Shown piece by piece: positions 1 through 11,340 of a DNA stretch of 64,000 nucleotides. Within the stretch, counting starts at the first letter, position 1. Each line of letters begins with the position of its first letter. The DNA comes from Orobanche coerulescens (lineage: Eukaryota; Streptophyta; Magnoliopsida; Lamiales; Orobanchaceae), in assembly GCA_033398695.1 (NCBI GenBank), contig CM065811.1:112887501-112951500 (forward strand), in the 5' to 3' direction. A program made the translations under genes and the position numbers. A model generated the notes under the pieces. The model ran no database searches, had not been told where the DNA came from, and saw only the letters and a program-made list of their open reading frames with translations.

Positions 1-15
1 TTATTGTTTTGAAAG

Positions 16-266
16 AGTCAAAGTGCTACTATTCCTGGGGGCAGTGGGCATGGTTGTAGAGGTGATGGTGGAAGTAAGCGCACAAGCAGTCCTGATAAAG
101 CACAAGTAAGTTACTAAATTACTGGTGAATTATTATTCCAGATCATTGAAAACTTAATTATTTGTTAATCTATAAATACTTACTTGCTTGTGTATTTACA
201 ATTTAGGATGTACCTGATAATGGTGAAGAAAGAATTAACCATAGCCCTATGACTGGAAATTCTAAG
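16..266 (+). pseudogene. CACTA-1 second ORF, two internal exons
   Basis: Two short open exons fit splice signals. The first ends at 105 before GTAAG and encodes a Gly/Ser-rich stretch ending SPDKAQ. The second runs 207-266, between a TTTAG acceptor and a GTAAG donor, and encodes an acidic, Asn-rich stretch starting DVPDNGEE. They lie upstream of the conserved last exon at 1431-1709 on the same strand, the usual layout of the CACTA accessory protein that binds subterminal repeats. The short low-complexity peptides have no diagnostic motif, so the assignment rests on position and splice sites. Exons in between were not resolved. Confidence 0.4.
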
Positions 267-427
267 GTAAGTTTATAATTATATCTGTTTTGCTATGTAT
301 GGAAAGATAGTGTGTTGCTATGACTAAGGTTTATTTTGCTTTGGTAGTATTTCCTTGAAATTTCTTATGAATAAAGTAAGTTTTGTTGTGTATAACTTGG
401 GGTTAGTTTATAAACATATTCAGGCCT

Positions 428-501
428 GTGAGTTGTGACTGTGATTTTGGTTGTTTTAGTCGATACAAGGGAGCACCCTTGGTGTATCTCAGCCTTGCAT
501 G
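428..501 (+). repeat. Partial duplicate of the last-exon acceptor region
   Basis: This stretch (intron end, TTTAG acceptor, then TCGATACAAGGGAGCACCC) closely matches 1401-1474. Similarity stops about 40 bases into the exon. It is either a duplicated exon start or a decoy acceptor; the reading frame after it is not conserved. Confidence 0.6.
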
Positions 502-1430
502 TTCAGAAAGCACTTTGACGTTCGAGAAATCTTTCCTTATATTGAACTTTATGTCAACTGTCCGTTGTGAGTAGTTAGAAGAAGGCATGTTGATGTTCAC
601 CTGGTAGTATCAGATATAAATATAAGAGTTAAAAAATCTCTAGTGTCATGTTCCAGCTCTTGTTCTCTGGTAGAAATTCAAACTGCTTGGTGATAACAAG
701 TTTTTGTTTGGATAATATATGTTGTCGCATTTTTGTACGAATCCTACATTTCCTTCACCCAATGTAAATCTAAGAAAACAATCTGAGTTAATACTTGATA
801 GTCAAATGTTGAAACATAGCCAACTTCGGCCAATAATTTCCCCCGATATTAAATCTACATATCAAATTTAGCCTTCTGAACATTTTTATGAAGCTCTGAT
901 CTCTAGTTTATAATGGTTACAATCCTATACTATAATCGAATCCTTTCTTTGTGTATCTAAGAAAAATTATTATCGCACTATTAGCCTGTCCTTAACAAAT
1001 CTTCTCATATAATTCTTTCCCTCATTCCTTTTACCCTTCATTTATCATTTTTTTCCCCCCCCCCCCCCTCCCCACCATATTGCTAACAATAATTCATTTT
1101 GTTCTTACATATTATAACATTGTTGATCAACATAAATACAGCAATAGCAGTCATTAACTCCTATCCATATTGCGAAAGACTTCCCCACATTCTCATTGTC
1201 CCTTTTATTCTCTTCCTATGACTAAATTTAACAAATTCAATGATAAAGACTAGACAACCCTGGTTTCAACCTTTCATGACAAAGTGCAAATTTTGTTTTA
1301 TTTTCAAATGTAAATTTACTTGAGATAAGTTTTCCTTATATCCCCCTTTAATTATTTTCTAGATGTTATATCTCATTTTGTTTGGAAGGGGGCACCATTT
1401 GAGTTGTGACTGTGTTTTTGGTTGTTGTAG

Positions 1431-1709
1431 TCGGTACAAGGGAGCACCCTCAGCGTATCTCAGCGCTGCATGTTACTCGATTGGGAGGGCACAGATGAAA
1501 TTGTGGCTAGAGGCAAAATATCAGCAGTGGATCCAACAAGCAAAGTGCATGGATACAAGCTTGGACCTGACTGTTACAGAGTCGACATTGAGGAAGCAGT
1601 CAATCCTAGAGCTGAATTCTATCGTTCCCAGCCCGAATTTTCTTCTATGGAAGATGCAGTTGGAAGCACCATTATGTGGCCAATCAAATACATTATCCCT
1701 CACACTTGA
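1431..1709 (+). CDS. CACTA-1 second ORF, last exon
   Basis: The exon starts after a GTTGTTGTAG acceptor and is open to a TGA at 1707-1709. The peptide reads LLDWEGTDEIVARGKI, then DPTSKVHGYKLGP, then EDAVGSTIMWPIKYI. The order of Gly-Glu-Val-like, 'xDPxxxVxGxxLGP' and 'EAVGSxxxWP' blocks is the C-terminal signature of the plant Ptta/En/Spm accessory protein family, which accompanies the TNP2-type transposase. By analogy with TnpA it would bind the subterminal repeats at 2000-2655; that role is inferred from the family. The rest of the gene is mostly off the left edge, so its integrity cannot be judged. Confidence 0.65.
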   Translation, partial: SVQGSTLSVSQRCMLLDWEGTDEIVARGKISAVDPTSKVHGYKLGPDCYRVDIEEAVNPRAEFYRSQPEFSSMEDAVGSTIMWPIKYIIPHT

Positions 1710-1999
1710 GTATTTATAAACTTATGTTCTCTTCTCCTTATAAACTTATGTAATAGTGCGTGTATGATATGGATGTTGTTGCATTTCTTTTGTTAACATT
1801 GCAAGTGTAGAACTTTGTATTTGGTTGTTATTGGCTTGTTCCAATAACTTAAGGTCTATTTAAATTGGTTGGATGTACTTAGTTTGGTAGTTGTTATTGT
1901 TTGTTCTTAGGTTTGGTAGTTCGGATGTTGACTTCATATGTGATGATGAATTTATTCTATATTAGTTTGAAATATAATTAAAATCCAGGAAATGGTAAT

Positions 2000-2655
2000 T
2001 TTTTTTTCAAATTTTTTTTTTTGTTTTATGACAATAATCAAATGACATTGAATATGTTAGCACGATGTTAGAAAGCCATCATCAAAACATATATGACTAT
2101 AGAAAAGTGTCATTAAAAGCATTATAATCAATGTTCGACAACGTCATAAAAACATTTTATGACGCCTTTTAAACATGGTAATAGCAACTTGGAATGACAA
2201 AATACAAGCATCATTGAAAACATTTTATGACAGTTTCGAAACGTCATGCTTAATATATTTATGACGATTATATACTGTCATTTAAAGGTTTATAACAACA
2301 GTTTCCCAACGTCGTTGATTCCACAATTGATGATGATATATAACTGTCATGAAATAATAAATAGATGATAATTGAAAACTGTCATACTAAACATTCAATG
2401 ACGTTTCATTAACATTATAATAACGACTTGTAATGACAAAATACAAGCGTCATTGAAAATCTTTCATGACAATTTACGGACGTCATGCGTCATATATTTA
2501 TGACGCCAAATGACTGTCATTAAAAGGTATATACGACGTTTTTTAGACGTCATTGATTCAAACACTATCCATGACACCAGTATAGACGACAGTGTAGATG
2601 ACGGGGATAAAACGTCATGAAAACCATTTTATGACGTTTTTTCAACGTCATTGAA
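2000..2655. repeat. CACTA-1 subterminal repeat array
   Basis: About 650 bases hold many direct and inverted copies of a GACGTCAT / ATGACGTY core, with longer units such as AATGACAAAATACAAGCGTC at about 2193 and 2433. In CACTA elements such arrays are binding sites for the element's DNA-binding protein. Confidence 0.8.
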
Positions 2656-2672
2656 AGGTATTCCGTAGTAGT
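2656..2672 (-). repeat. CACTA-1 right terminal inverted repeat
   Basis: On the minus strand this reads CACTACTACGGAATACC. The boundary is exact because copia-A sequence resumes at 2673. Confidence 0.85.
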
Positions 2673-3087
2673 GGATGATACTTCCTCTCAATATGTTTGG
2701 TGCTGTTATGAAACCTCGGCTCCTTGGCCTGCGCTACAGCTCCGTCGTTGTCGCAATGATGTTGAGCAGTGCAACTCAAAGACATGGTATCATTTGAAGT
2801 TCTCCCAGAAACTTCTTAATCCAGAACCCTTCCTTGGAAGCCTCCGAGGCTGCTTGATACTCAGCCTCACAGGTGGAATCAGCAGTCGCGCTTTGCTTGG
2901 CACTACGCCAAGATACTGCTCCTCCATTAAGAGTAAATATGTAGCCAAAAGTGGACACTGAGTCGTCCTTCAGTCCTTGGAAGTCCGAATCAGTGAATCC
3001 CACCACATCCAAATCTCCACCGCCATACATAAGAACCATATCTCTCGTTCTTCTCAAGTACTTGAGAACGTTCTTTCTGACGATCAA
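2673..3087 (-). pseudogene. Copia-A RNase H region
   Basis: The translation has VGFTDSDFQ near the start and the SATADSTCEAEYQAAS block further on, the copia RNase H acidic positions (Asp, Glu, Asp). RNase H removes the RNA strand during reverse transcription. The frame shifts near 2776, after which CDNDGAVAQ and KHIERKYH are readable in another frame up to the CACTA-1 junction. Another frameshift near 3090 separates it from reverse transcriptase. The equivalent region of copia-B continues about 170 bases further to its stop. Confidence 0.8.
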
Positions 3088-4060
3088 TGTTCCCTACAGG
3101 TTTGCCTGAAACCTACTCACCACGCTTACAGCATGCGCGATGTCAGGTCTTGTACACAACATAGCATACATAAGGCTACCCACGGCCGAAGCATATGGTA
3201 TATTACTCATTTCCTTGCGTTGTTCCTCACTTTGAGGACACATCTTCAAGGTGAGTTTTATTCCATGTTGCATTGGTAGGAACCCTCTTTTAGAATCATC
3301 CATCTTAAATCTCTTTAAGATCTTATCTATATAGAGGGCTTGGAAAAGGCCTATTATTCTCTTCGCTCTATCCCGGTAGAGCCGAATACCAAGAATATAG
3401 GTTGCTTCTCCCAAGTGTTTCATTGAGAAATTACTCGAATGCCAAGCTTTCACAGAACTGAGCATTCCCACATCATTTCCTATTAGTAGAATGTCATCTA
3501 CATATAGTACTAAGAATGCGATCTTGCTCCCACTAACCTTCTTGTATACACAAGGTTCCTCTTCATTTTGCACGAAGTCAAACTCTTTGACCGCCTCGTC
3601 AAAACTAAGGTTCCAACTACGCGACGCTTGCTTCAGTCCATAAATGGAACGCTGAAGTTTGCACACTTTCTGAATATCGACTTCGGACACAAAACCTTTA
3701 GGCTGCTCCATATAGATTTCCTCCTCGAGGAATCCATTAAGGAAAGCCGTCTTTACGTCCATTTGCCATATCTCATAATCGTGGTAGGCAGCTATAGCAA
3801 GCATCATGCGAATAGACTTGATCATGGCTACGGGCGAGAAGGTATCGTGGTAATCAATCCCTTACTTTTGGGTATAACCCTTTGCCACAAGCCTGGCCTT
3901 ATAGGCGTCAACCTTGTCATCACCATCAGTCTTTCTCTTGTAGATCCACTTATTCCCAATGGGCACTATGCCCTTGGGGCGGTCTACTAGAGTCCAGACC
4001 TGATTTACATGCATCGAGTCTATCTCAGCTTCCATAGCTTCACGCCATTTCGCGGAGTCT
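3088..4060 (-). pseudogene. Copia-A reverse transcriptase
   Basis: The domain begins around VNQVWTLVDRPKG and WIYKRK, continues with DVKTAFLNG, then YGLKQASRSWN, then the catalytic LYVDDILLIGND (YVDD box), and ends with YAMLCTRPDIAHA. It copies the element RNA into DNA. One in-frame TAA near 3861 interrupts it just after LVAKGYTQK; the downstream GIDYHDTFSPVA is otherwise intact. This single stop and the frameshift into RNase H are its main lesions, so it is less decayed than the copy in copia-B. Confidence 0.88.
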
Positions 4061-5026
4061 ACATCCACCATTGCTTGGTCATAGGTCGTCGGGTCGGTCT
4101 CTTGGCTATCACTTGGAACCTCATGGACACCCAGCTCCTCCAAGTGCACAAGCCCATACCGCTCAGGTAAATGAGACACCCTACTAGACCTACGAGGTGG
4201 TTGTACTTGTGTTTCAGAAGGTTCAGTTCCAGTTTCTTGCACAGGTGTCTCCTGAGGAGTTTCATTATATTCTTCTAAGGAAATACTTCTACCTGCTCCG
4301 CCTTCCTGAATGAACTCATCTTCCAGGAAGTGTGCTTGTAAAGCAACAATGATCCTTCGATCTTCGGGCATGTAGAATAGATATCCCATCATCCCAGATG
4401 GGAATCCAATGAAACGTCCATTCGCAGACCTAGCTTCCAACTTTTCCACCTTAGTCTTCTTGACATAGGCGGGACATCCCCAAATCCTAATATGATTAAG
4501 ACTTGGTTTCCTTCCCTCCCACATCTCATGTGGAGTTTTAGGAACGGATTTGGAAGGACATCTGTTCAAGATATACGCGGCAGTCAGGAGTGCATACCCC
4601 CACAGGTAAATCGGCAAGTCAGTATAGCCTAACATGGAACGGACCATGTTCAACAAGGTCCGGTTCCTTCTTTCTGACACACCATTTAACTGAGGAGTAC
4701 CTGGAGGTGTTAGTTGTGAAACTATTCCATGTTCCTTAAGGAACTCGTCAAACTCCGTACTCATATACTCGCCACCTCGGTCCGACCAAGTGCTTTGATA
4801 TGATTACCGGTTTGTTTTCGACTAGGGCCTTGAATTCTGGAATTTCTCAAAGGCCTCGGATTTATGTTTCATTAAGTATACATAACCATACCTAGTATGA
4901 TCATCCGTAAACGTAATGAAATATTGATATCCGTCACATCTCGCTTCCAAAGCACCACGACGTCGGTATGGATTAATCCCGGTTTATCGGCGGCTCTTTC
5001 AAATGTCCCCTGTGAAGGGGACTTAG
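3990..5026 (-). pseudogene. Copia-A integrase
   Basis: The core reads EHGIVSQLTPPGTPQLNGVS then ERRNRTLLNMVRS, holding the Glu of the DDE triad, followed by the IWGCPAYVKK block and a Pro/Thr-rich linker into reverse transcriptase. From 3862 to 4764 the frame is open for 300 codons. The N-terminal part of the core (4765-5026, with the first two Asp positions) is in other frames, so the protein is split. Integrase inserts the cDNA into host DNA. Confidence 0.85.
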
Positions 5027-5600
5027 TCATTTTGCCTTTAAGGCAAGATTCACAGTAGGAAAGGGATTCGATCCCAATGGACTCATAACTCCATCTTTTT
5101 CCATCTTGTAAACCTTGGTCTGACCAACATGACCAAGTCTAAGATGCCATTTCAAAACTTGATTGGTTTCATCCCTACCACGTTTTCTAGTCATAGTATT
5201 CACAACTACTTTGTTGCTGAGATTTAGATGATACAATCCATTCAACAATGTAGCAGTACCCACTAGTTTATTTCTAAAATAAATTTTGCAGGAACCATCA
5301 CCAATAAAAAATGAAAAGCCTTTTCGGTCCATGACCGGAATGGATACAATGTTTTTGTGCCCCTTGGGCAAAACAAGTACATCTTCTAAAGTCAAAACAA
5401 AGCCGGATTCTAAACCCAAAAGAAGTGATCCTATGTAGGTCGCCTCGACACTATGCCCGCTTCCGACTGTGATCATAACTTCTCCAGCTCCAAGCTTCCT
5501 ACTTTGTTCCAGATCCTGATTCACGGTACAAATATGAGAACTAGCACCAGAATCCAGTATCCAGGAAGTAGAAAATACAGTAGCAAAACAATTTGTTTCC
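5027..5600 (-). pseudogene. Copia-A protease and gag-pre-integrase region
   Basis: WILDSGASSHIC (about 5528-5563) is the copia aspartic protease active site with its Asp present. Downstream, HLRLGHVGQTKVYKM is the gag-pre-integrase zinc-binding region. It shares one open frame with the end of gag, from 6133 down to 5027. Protease cuts the polyprotein. The frame runs out just before the integrase core. Confidence 0.85.
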
Positions 5601-6437
5601 AAAACTAAAAGTTCTATACCTGAAGTGCCATGAAGAATCGGACAGTCTCTAGCCCAGTGGCCCAGCGCACCGCACTTGAGACAAGCATCCTTCTTCTTCT
5701 TGTTCTTTGGAACCATCGGGGCCTTGCCCTTACCCTTAAGGTCCTTAACTTGTGGTCCAGTTTTCTTCTTGGTCTTTTTCTTCTTGTTCTTAGACCTCCG
5801 AGGTCCAGAAGAAATCACAAGAGCAGACTCCTTCATCCGCGGAGTCTTCATCTTCGACTGAGCGGTCACAAGTTTGTTCATTAGCCCAGCTAAATTACAT
5901 GCAATCTCATTGCAGTTGAAGTTCATAACAAACTGTGAGAAGGAATCAGGGAGAGACTGTAGGATAAGGTCGGTTTGGAGAGAAGTATCCATTTTAAAAT
6001 CAAGAGCCTCCAATCTCTCGATCATGGATATCATTTTGAGGACGTGTTCCCCAACCTTCTCACCTTCCTTCATCCTTGCACCGAGCGATTTGCTTGGATA
6101 TCTCATATCTAGCAGTTCTGCTGTGCTCACCATAAAGTTCGGTTAAGTGAGATAGAATCTGCCTAGCAGAAGTTATTTTCTCATGAGCTCTCTGAAGCTC
6201 ATTAGACATGGAAGCCATCATATAAGCACAGACTTTCACGTCATCCTTAACCCACTTTTCGTGGTTTTCAATCTCTTACTGATTGACTCAGGTCCGCACA
6301 GGAGGCGCCGGAATGTCCGTCTCCAAGACGTATCCCAGTGCCTCTATACTGAGGACAATCATCAAATTGCGGAGCCAATTCACAAAGTTAGGTCCCATTA
6401 AGGTGTTCTTTTCGAGTAGAATTGCGAGTGGATTCAT
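5600..6437 (-). pseudogene. Copia-A gag
   Basis: A likely start ATG at 6437 opens a peptide beginning MNPLAILLEKNTLMGPNF, then WLRNLMIVL and a helical stretch with MMASMSNELQRAHEK, typical of the copia gag polypeptide. A zinc knuckle CLKCGALGHWARDC (CX2CX4HX4C) sits near 5641-5685, preceded by a Lys-rich basic segment. Gag forms the virus-like particle and binds RNA. A stop near 6290 and a frameshift near 6135 break the frame. Confidence 0.8.
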
Positions 6438-8098
6438 TGTCATATTGAGTTATGTCTGCATTAAGCATAACAGATTAATTAGTGACTTGTTATATTATGT
6501 TCTGAGTATAGAATTAAGGTCTTTTCTATTCTTGTTACCCAGCTCCCACTATTTTTATCGGAATAACACACTCCCATGTGAAATCCGGAAGTATCGTCGC
6601 TCTACTTCATAGTGGTGAGCGAGTTCTTTATAAATCTTAATAGAGGGCAACCGAACAGGTTTTTAGTCTATTAATTTTCATAAAGTGGTGTCCAACACTA
6701 ACCCATCTAATGGATGATTCGATCTTCTTTTTCCCCTTGTTCATTCCCCTCAACCTATACGGTTTCTATGGTTCGTGAACAAGTTAAGTTTATACCATCG
6801 ACGCAAATCAGTTTCACAATTGAATCTTATCCGGCAACCTATCAGGTTTCTAGGGATAAAATTTGCTCCAACCGAAGGCATCCAATGCGCTCCCGGTAAT
6901 TTATCCGTCCTCCCCGAACAACTACCCCGATAACTCAGAAGCATAGCACATCCGGTTTGGATTTCAATTTCCCGAAAACTCGATGGAGGGAAGGAAAAAC
7001 TTGAAACCTTGTAAACTTAATAATTTATCGTGGGAGAATTTTCGCGATTAGCGTTACACTTTGCACATTAATCGTTTAAGCGCGTTTGTGGCATTCATAC
7101 AATATGAAACAACCATTCACAACCTAGTTGCTACCAACATGTGGTTCATGGACCGTTCCTAGAAAACAAAAACTCCGTAATCTAATTACAAGTCTTCGTC
7201 TTGAATCTTCGTCTTCTCGAAATGGATCTTCCTTCGGTCTTCGTCATTACATATAAATTTTACATTGAAAATTGCATCCTAGATACAAATTTTTCTAGTA
7301 AAATAAATAGGCTCAAAACGGCCTTTACAACCCAATCGAATAAAACGAACGATTCAAAAACTAAGTCCACGAACCACATCCCCATTCAAAAGCATTCATT
7401 CAATAAATACTAAATAAATGGAAAGCGTAGAGATACATTGATCCAATCAACAATACGAACCGATCCAATCGATTCACACAATCGGTAATATGATAACGTT
7501 CAAAATAATCGGTCGACCATAAATATTCCAATTAATCAAATTTCCCTTATAAAATGAAATACCATAAATCATTTTAAGCATATTAAATCCAATTTAACAT
7601 GCGGGAGATTAATTTTCAAGAATACACGAAAAAATCGAGCCGGGCGAAATTGGCCTGCCATGGCCGAGTCATCTTGGCGGCATGCTTGCAGACATGCACT
7701 GGCATGGCCGATCACGCTCGGCGGCTGCCGGCGGCTGCCCGGCAGCCTGCCGCGGCCCACGGAGATCGTGCCGTGGCCCACGATCTGATGGGCCCGATCA
7801 TTGCACAGCACAGGCCACGGCCCCTGACTTCCGGACCCCTCCCGGACCGTCCAACGACATTTCGGGACTAGTTTTTCGACCGGATATCCAATATCTATAT
7901 TCTCCAACATTCATATCTTCAATATAAATCATATTTCTAAGAAATTAAGATTTATATTTAGACATAAACTTACGAAAAATATAACTACAACGAACGTAAA
8001 AACATATACCACGATTATGACTAAAATGATTCCAAATCATTCACCATCTAATCGAGCATTCCAAATGCTAATATCGTATATACGATCGCAAGACCTAC
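6438..8098 (-). other. Copia-A 5' leader
   Basis: Untranslated leader between primer-binding site and gag. Most of it is strongly similar to the copia-B leader, but a GC-rich block at about 7625-7860 has no counterpart in copia-B, which has a different GC-rich block at the same place. No ORF in it looks real. Confidence 0.7.
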
Positions 8099-8110
8099 GC
8101 TCCGATACCA
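8099..8110 (-). other. Copia-A primer-binding site
   Basis: On the minus strand it reads TGGTATCGGAGC, one base from the plant initiator-Met tRNA complement TGGTATCAGAGC, one base inside the 5' LTR. Confidence 0.85.
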
Positions 8111-8111
8111 C

Positions 8112-10071
8112 TGTTGGGATTCGGTGCCTAAAAACGAAGGCCCAGCAGAAGCGGTAAAATGAAAATTAATTCGATCCGAATCCCTACGAGGATCGATCGA
8201 GCTACGTATATACGAAAATATAAACGAAAAGCAAGAGTCATAAGAAACTAACCCTCGAAGTCCGTTGATTAAATGGTAACCTTCTCTTGAGCTATTCCCC
8301 AAGCTCTTGAACGATCCAACGCCGAAAGCACCGCGTCTCTACTTGCCACGCGCCGGAGAAACAACCAGAACGACGATCACCTTGCTATCCTCCGAGGATA
8401 CGGCTAGAGCTAAGTGATAAAGCTATATATATAAAGATTACTACACTCTAAGTGTTTTAATCTTACTCTCTCTATATGATTTTCTCTCAATTTTTCTCCA
8501 AGAAAAATGAAGAAGAAATGAATGAAGAAGATGAAGATAATTGAGAAAATAGTTTTTCTCTCTCTCTCTCTCTCAATCTCACTCACGTAGGAATCATTGG
8601 AATGAATAAGTGAGAGATATCTTCTTCTTCATTTATTCAACTCTTCACATGTTACATCTCATTATTATGAGAATCAAAGCCCCACCACCTCAATGATCAA
8701 AACATTAAAGAATGGAACAAGGGTCCATAAGAAAGTGGGTGGAAATGTGGGGGGCTGCCCATGTAGAAATCGGACAAGTTTGGTTCGTTTCGGACTCCCG
8801 CGAGTCCAAACAGATAAACTCCGATTCCGTTCCGATGTATTTGTGTCGTTTAATTAATCCAATTAATTAAACATATCAAATACAAAATAACATAATTAAT
8901 TTCTCCAAGAAATAATTATATTCATGACTTAAATTAATCACCCAGTAAAATATTTAATTCATTAGGCCGTAAATCAATTTATCCAATAAATCGATTTAGA
9001 CATCCAATATCCCAAATTAGATATCCAATATCTAATATTCATAATGAGAGAATTAGCTTAATTCATTCCGTCGTCAATCCTAATGCGTGACTCGGTAGGT
9101 CCGTCTCAGTCAGCAATGGGAGGAACTAAAGAGTAGTAGCACCACCTAGCCAGCCTGGCGGCCTACACTGTACCCCAACTGAGAATGAATGATTGGGATC
9201 ATTCAAGAACCATTCTGTCGTGAATACCAGTATACGTATAAACCCTTCTTTCAAATGTCCCGATCAAGTTATAGGGTCACGGTCAGTCAAACCCTATCTG
9301 TACTTGACGCTATGCATGCGTTAATGCAAATCGAGATCATCAAGCTGTCGTGTATCCAATACAACTAGCTCCAATGCTTTGACCAAAGACTTATGATCTC
9401 ATATGCCAATAACCTCATAGGACATATAACCCGCTCACTAACGGGAGAAAGAATTCCATCTTGGTATTCAGTAGGACCTGCTACTTGCCCGTCAAGATGC
9501 ACGTCGAGGTTGACCCCCGCCTTCCGGTTTACAGGGTCGAACTACTCTAATGAAAATCTTGACGTCACAAGCACATCCCTACTAAATCCTCAAGTCGAAG
9601 GTTCACGAATACCTATCACAACCTTTCGATTCCGTCATTGATCATTAGAGTGAAATCCGTGTGACGAATCGAGGGTGAGTCGGTTCGAGTATACTAATCC
9701 AATTAGCATACCTATAATGTGTGCTCCCACTAACCATTAGTGTTCGACAGGCACTCTCCATGTCAAAGAACACGTCATACAAGTCTTCACATAAACTTAA
9801 CGCCCAGTCAAGTTTCATCGACTTGCGAACGATTAAGTATTTGAGCTATAACCTTTCCAGTGCCGACCCCCTTATCCAATAAGGAGTGGAACGTTTTGCT
9901 CTAAAATACACGGACTAGTTTCTATATGTTTATTTTACAAGTTAGGAATGCCAGTAACTACCAGTAAATAAAGAAACATTCATTTGCCTTATATAAATGG
10001 TTTACATAATTACAAGTACAATGCCCTCACTCAACAACCTCTGAGTGGCATTCGAGGGCATACTCCTAACA
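8112..10071 (-). repeat. Copia-A 5' LTR
   Basis: On the minus strand it starts TGTTAGGAGTATGCCC and ends TCCCAACA, 1960 bases. It is closely similar to both LTRs of copia-B. It contains an AT-rich U3, a CT-rich microsatellite near 8557-8573, and sequences around 9060-9660 that are nearly identical to copia-B. The sequence after 10071 (CCTAC) is the expected site duplication, but the partner is not visible. Confidence 0.9.
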
Positions 10072-10380
10072 CCTACACCCATCGCGCCACCAACCACCGA
10101 CAGTGGCACCGCCTCCTCCACCTCCATGAATCCCGACGATCCCGCTAACTCACCACCATCGTATTCATCACTCCAATTTACAGGCGTGCCCCCCAGGGTC
10201 ATATCCACGACCCCATCCGATCATGCGATACGGCTACCACTACGGTCCTATCATCATCCAGTCGGACATGACGAACATTTAGAAAAAAGAGGAGGAAAAG
10301 AAAAACTCACCGCTTATTACTCGCCGGAAATCACTGCTCCCTCTCTCTCTGTGTGCAAAACCTGAAAAAATAGCAAAGTG
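10072..10380 (-). pseudogene. Tat-like antisense ORF, N-terminal fragment
   Basis: The minus strand is open from 10208 into the copia-A LTR. It encodes a short acidic, Gly/Ser-rich peptide beginning MDMTLGGTPVNW with the segment EEAVPLSVVGGAMG. It sits just inside an LTR-like region, where the Tat-like element at 41979-60139 has the N-terminus of its antisense gene, and copia-B entered that gene at a comparable place. The low-complexity peptide prevents a firm match; the call rests on position and composition. Confidence 0.35.
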
Positions 10381-11340
10381 AAGAAGGTGAAGGCAAGGGG
10401 ACTTTATTTATGATAAGAACGACATTAATTTCCTGTCACGTGGCCACATTACTTCAAGACAAACCGTCGCACAATTTGAGGGCCCGTGGGCGGCGCTAAC
10501 ATATCAGATCATGCCACGCGTCCCTCATCATGGGATTTGAATTTGAATCGATGCACTTTTTGAGGAAACACGTCCCTTCAAAATCCACACCAACCGCACT
10601 TCGGTATTCGGCTCACAACCTCCTCCCAAACCCAAATCGGCCCAGCGACACATCGACCCAGACCCGAAAACCTCTTCATGACTCTAGGATCGGAGGACCT
10701 TGATGATAGCCGATCCGAGATGGCATCCGCTCACGCATTCTCGACAAGTTTAGCAAGAATCTCGACCGACCGACCGATCAAGTATGCCACGTGGAGGGCC
10801 GACCAGGAATCAGGCTGGTCAGGTCCTAGAACTCCAGCGAACCAGGGCCGGGCAGATCAACATGGAGCAGACGGTCGACCTCAATGGTGAACCTTTGACG
10901 ATGTGGCAATGGATAAATATTGCCCAGGAATGCGGAACAGGCACACAGGACAATTACAACAACATGTCCTGTCTCTTCCTGAAGTCCCTTCAGTAGCTGC
11001 CACGTGCCCATGAAACATTCCCTTCTCCTGACAAGTGTTTTGGAGGCATCTCAAATATTCCCCAGCTGTCCATCATCTGATTGGCTAGAGCCCTCTATAA
11101 ATAGACATAATGTACGATATAGAAGGAATTTTGAAAAGTTCCACTAAAAAATTAGACCCACACTGTAATATACCAAATATAATAGACCGACTTGAAATAT
11201 TAGTTCGGCTCTCTACGTAAAAAACAAGATAACCAAGAAAATTTTATATCCTCCTATTCAATCAAATTTTTATTTTTGAGCTTTATTTACTACATGACTT
11301 CGATTTATTTGTTCTAAATCAGCACACATTTTGTTGATCA
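10381..11340 (+). repeat. Probable LTR of a Tat-like retrotransposon
   Basis: GC-rich, CG-containing sequence with a TATA box (CTATAAATAG near 11096), followed by an AT-rich stretch ending near CAAACCTAACA. Layout and composition resemble the LTRs at 41979 and 59055, which also have CTATAAATAGAGAA. I cannot fix the left boundary and found no second copy in the window, so it may be a truncated or solo LTR. Confidence 0.4.

Larger units (their letters stand above)
1..2672 (+). mobile_element. CACTA-1 transposon, 3' part (5' end outside window)
   Basis: The right end at 2656-2672 reads as an inverted CACTACTACGGAATACC, the diagnostic CACTA terminus. An array of GTCAT/ATGAC subterminal repeats precedes it, and coding exons of the second En/Spm-type ORF lie further inside. 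The flank at 2673 resumes in the middle of copia-A: copia-B has the same sequence uninterrupted near 56240, so CACTA-1 inserted into copia-A. A 3-bp duplication GAT is likely, but the other side is out of view. Bases 270-1430 and 1710-2000 are AT-rich intronic or untranslated sequence with a C-run near 1057-1070 and no recognisable gene. Confidence 0.85.
2673..10071 (-). mobile_element. Copia-A, Ty1/copia LTR retrotransposon, 3' truncated in view
   Basis: Minus-strand element with 5' LTR (8112-10071), primer-binding site, gag, protease, integrase, reverse transcriptase and RNase H in copia order. The last part of RNase H, the polypurine tract and the 3' LTR are missing because CACTA-1 interrupts it at 2673; they may lie left of the window. 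It is the same family as copia-B (48822-58416), which allowed domain boundaries to be compared. The proteins resemble the Angela/BARE-like copia lineage by motif, a tentative call from memory. Several frameshifts and stops make it non-functional. Confidence 0.9.

Noticed and set aside
5630..6146. Long plus-strand ORFs opposite copia-A gag
   Set aside because: They are antisense shadows of the gag and protease frames; the minus strand carries the zinc knuckle and protease motifs.
7569..7927. ORFs on both strands in the GC-rich block of the copia-A leader
   Set aside because: Open only because of high GC; the block is absent from copia-B and lies in an untranslated leader.
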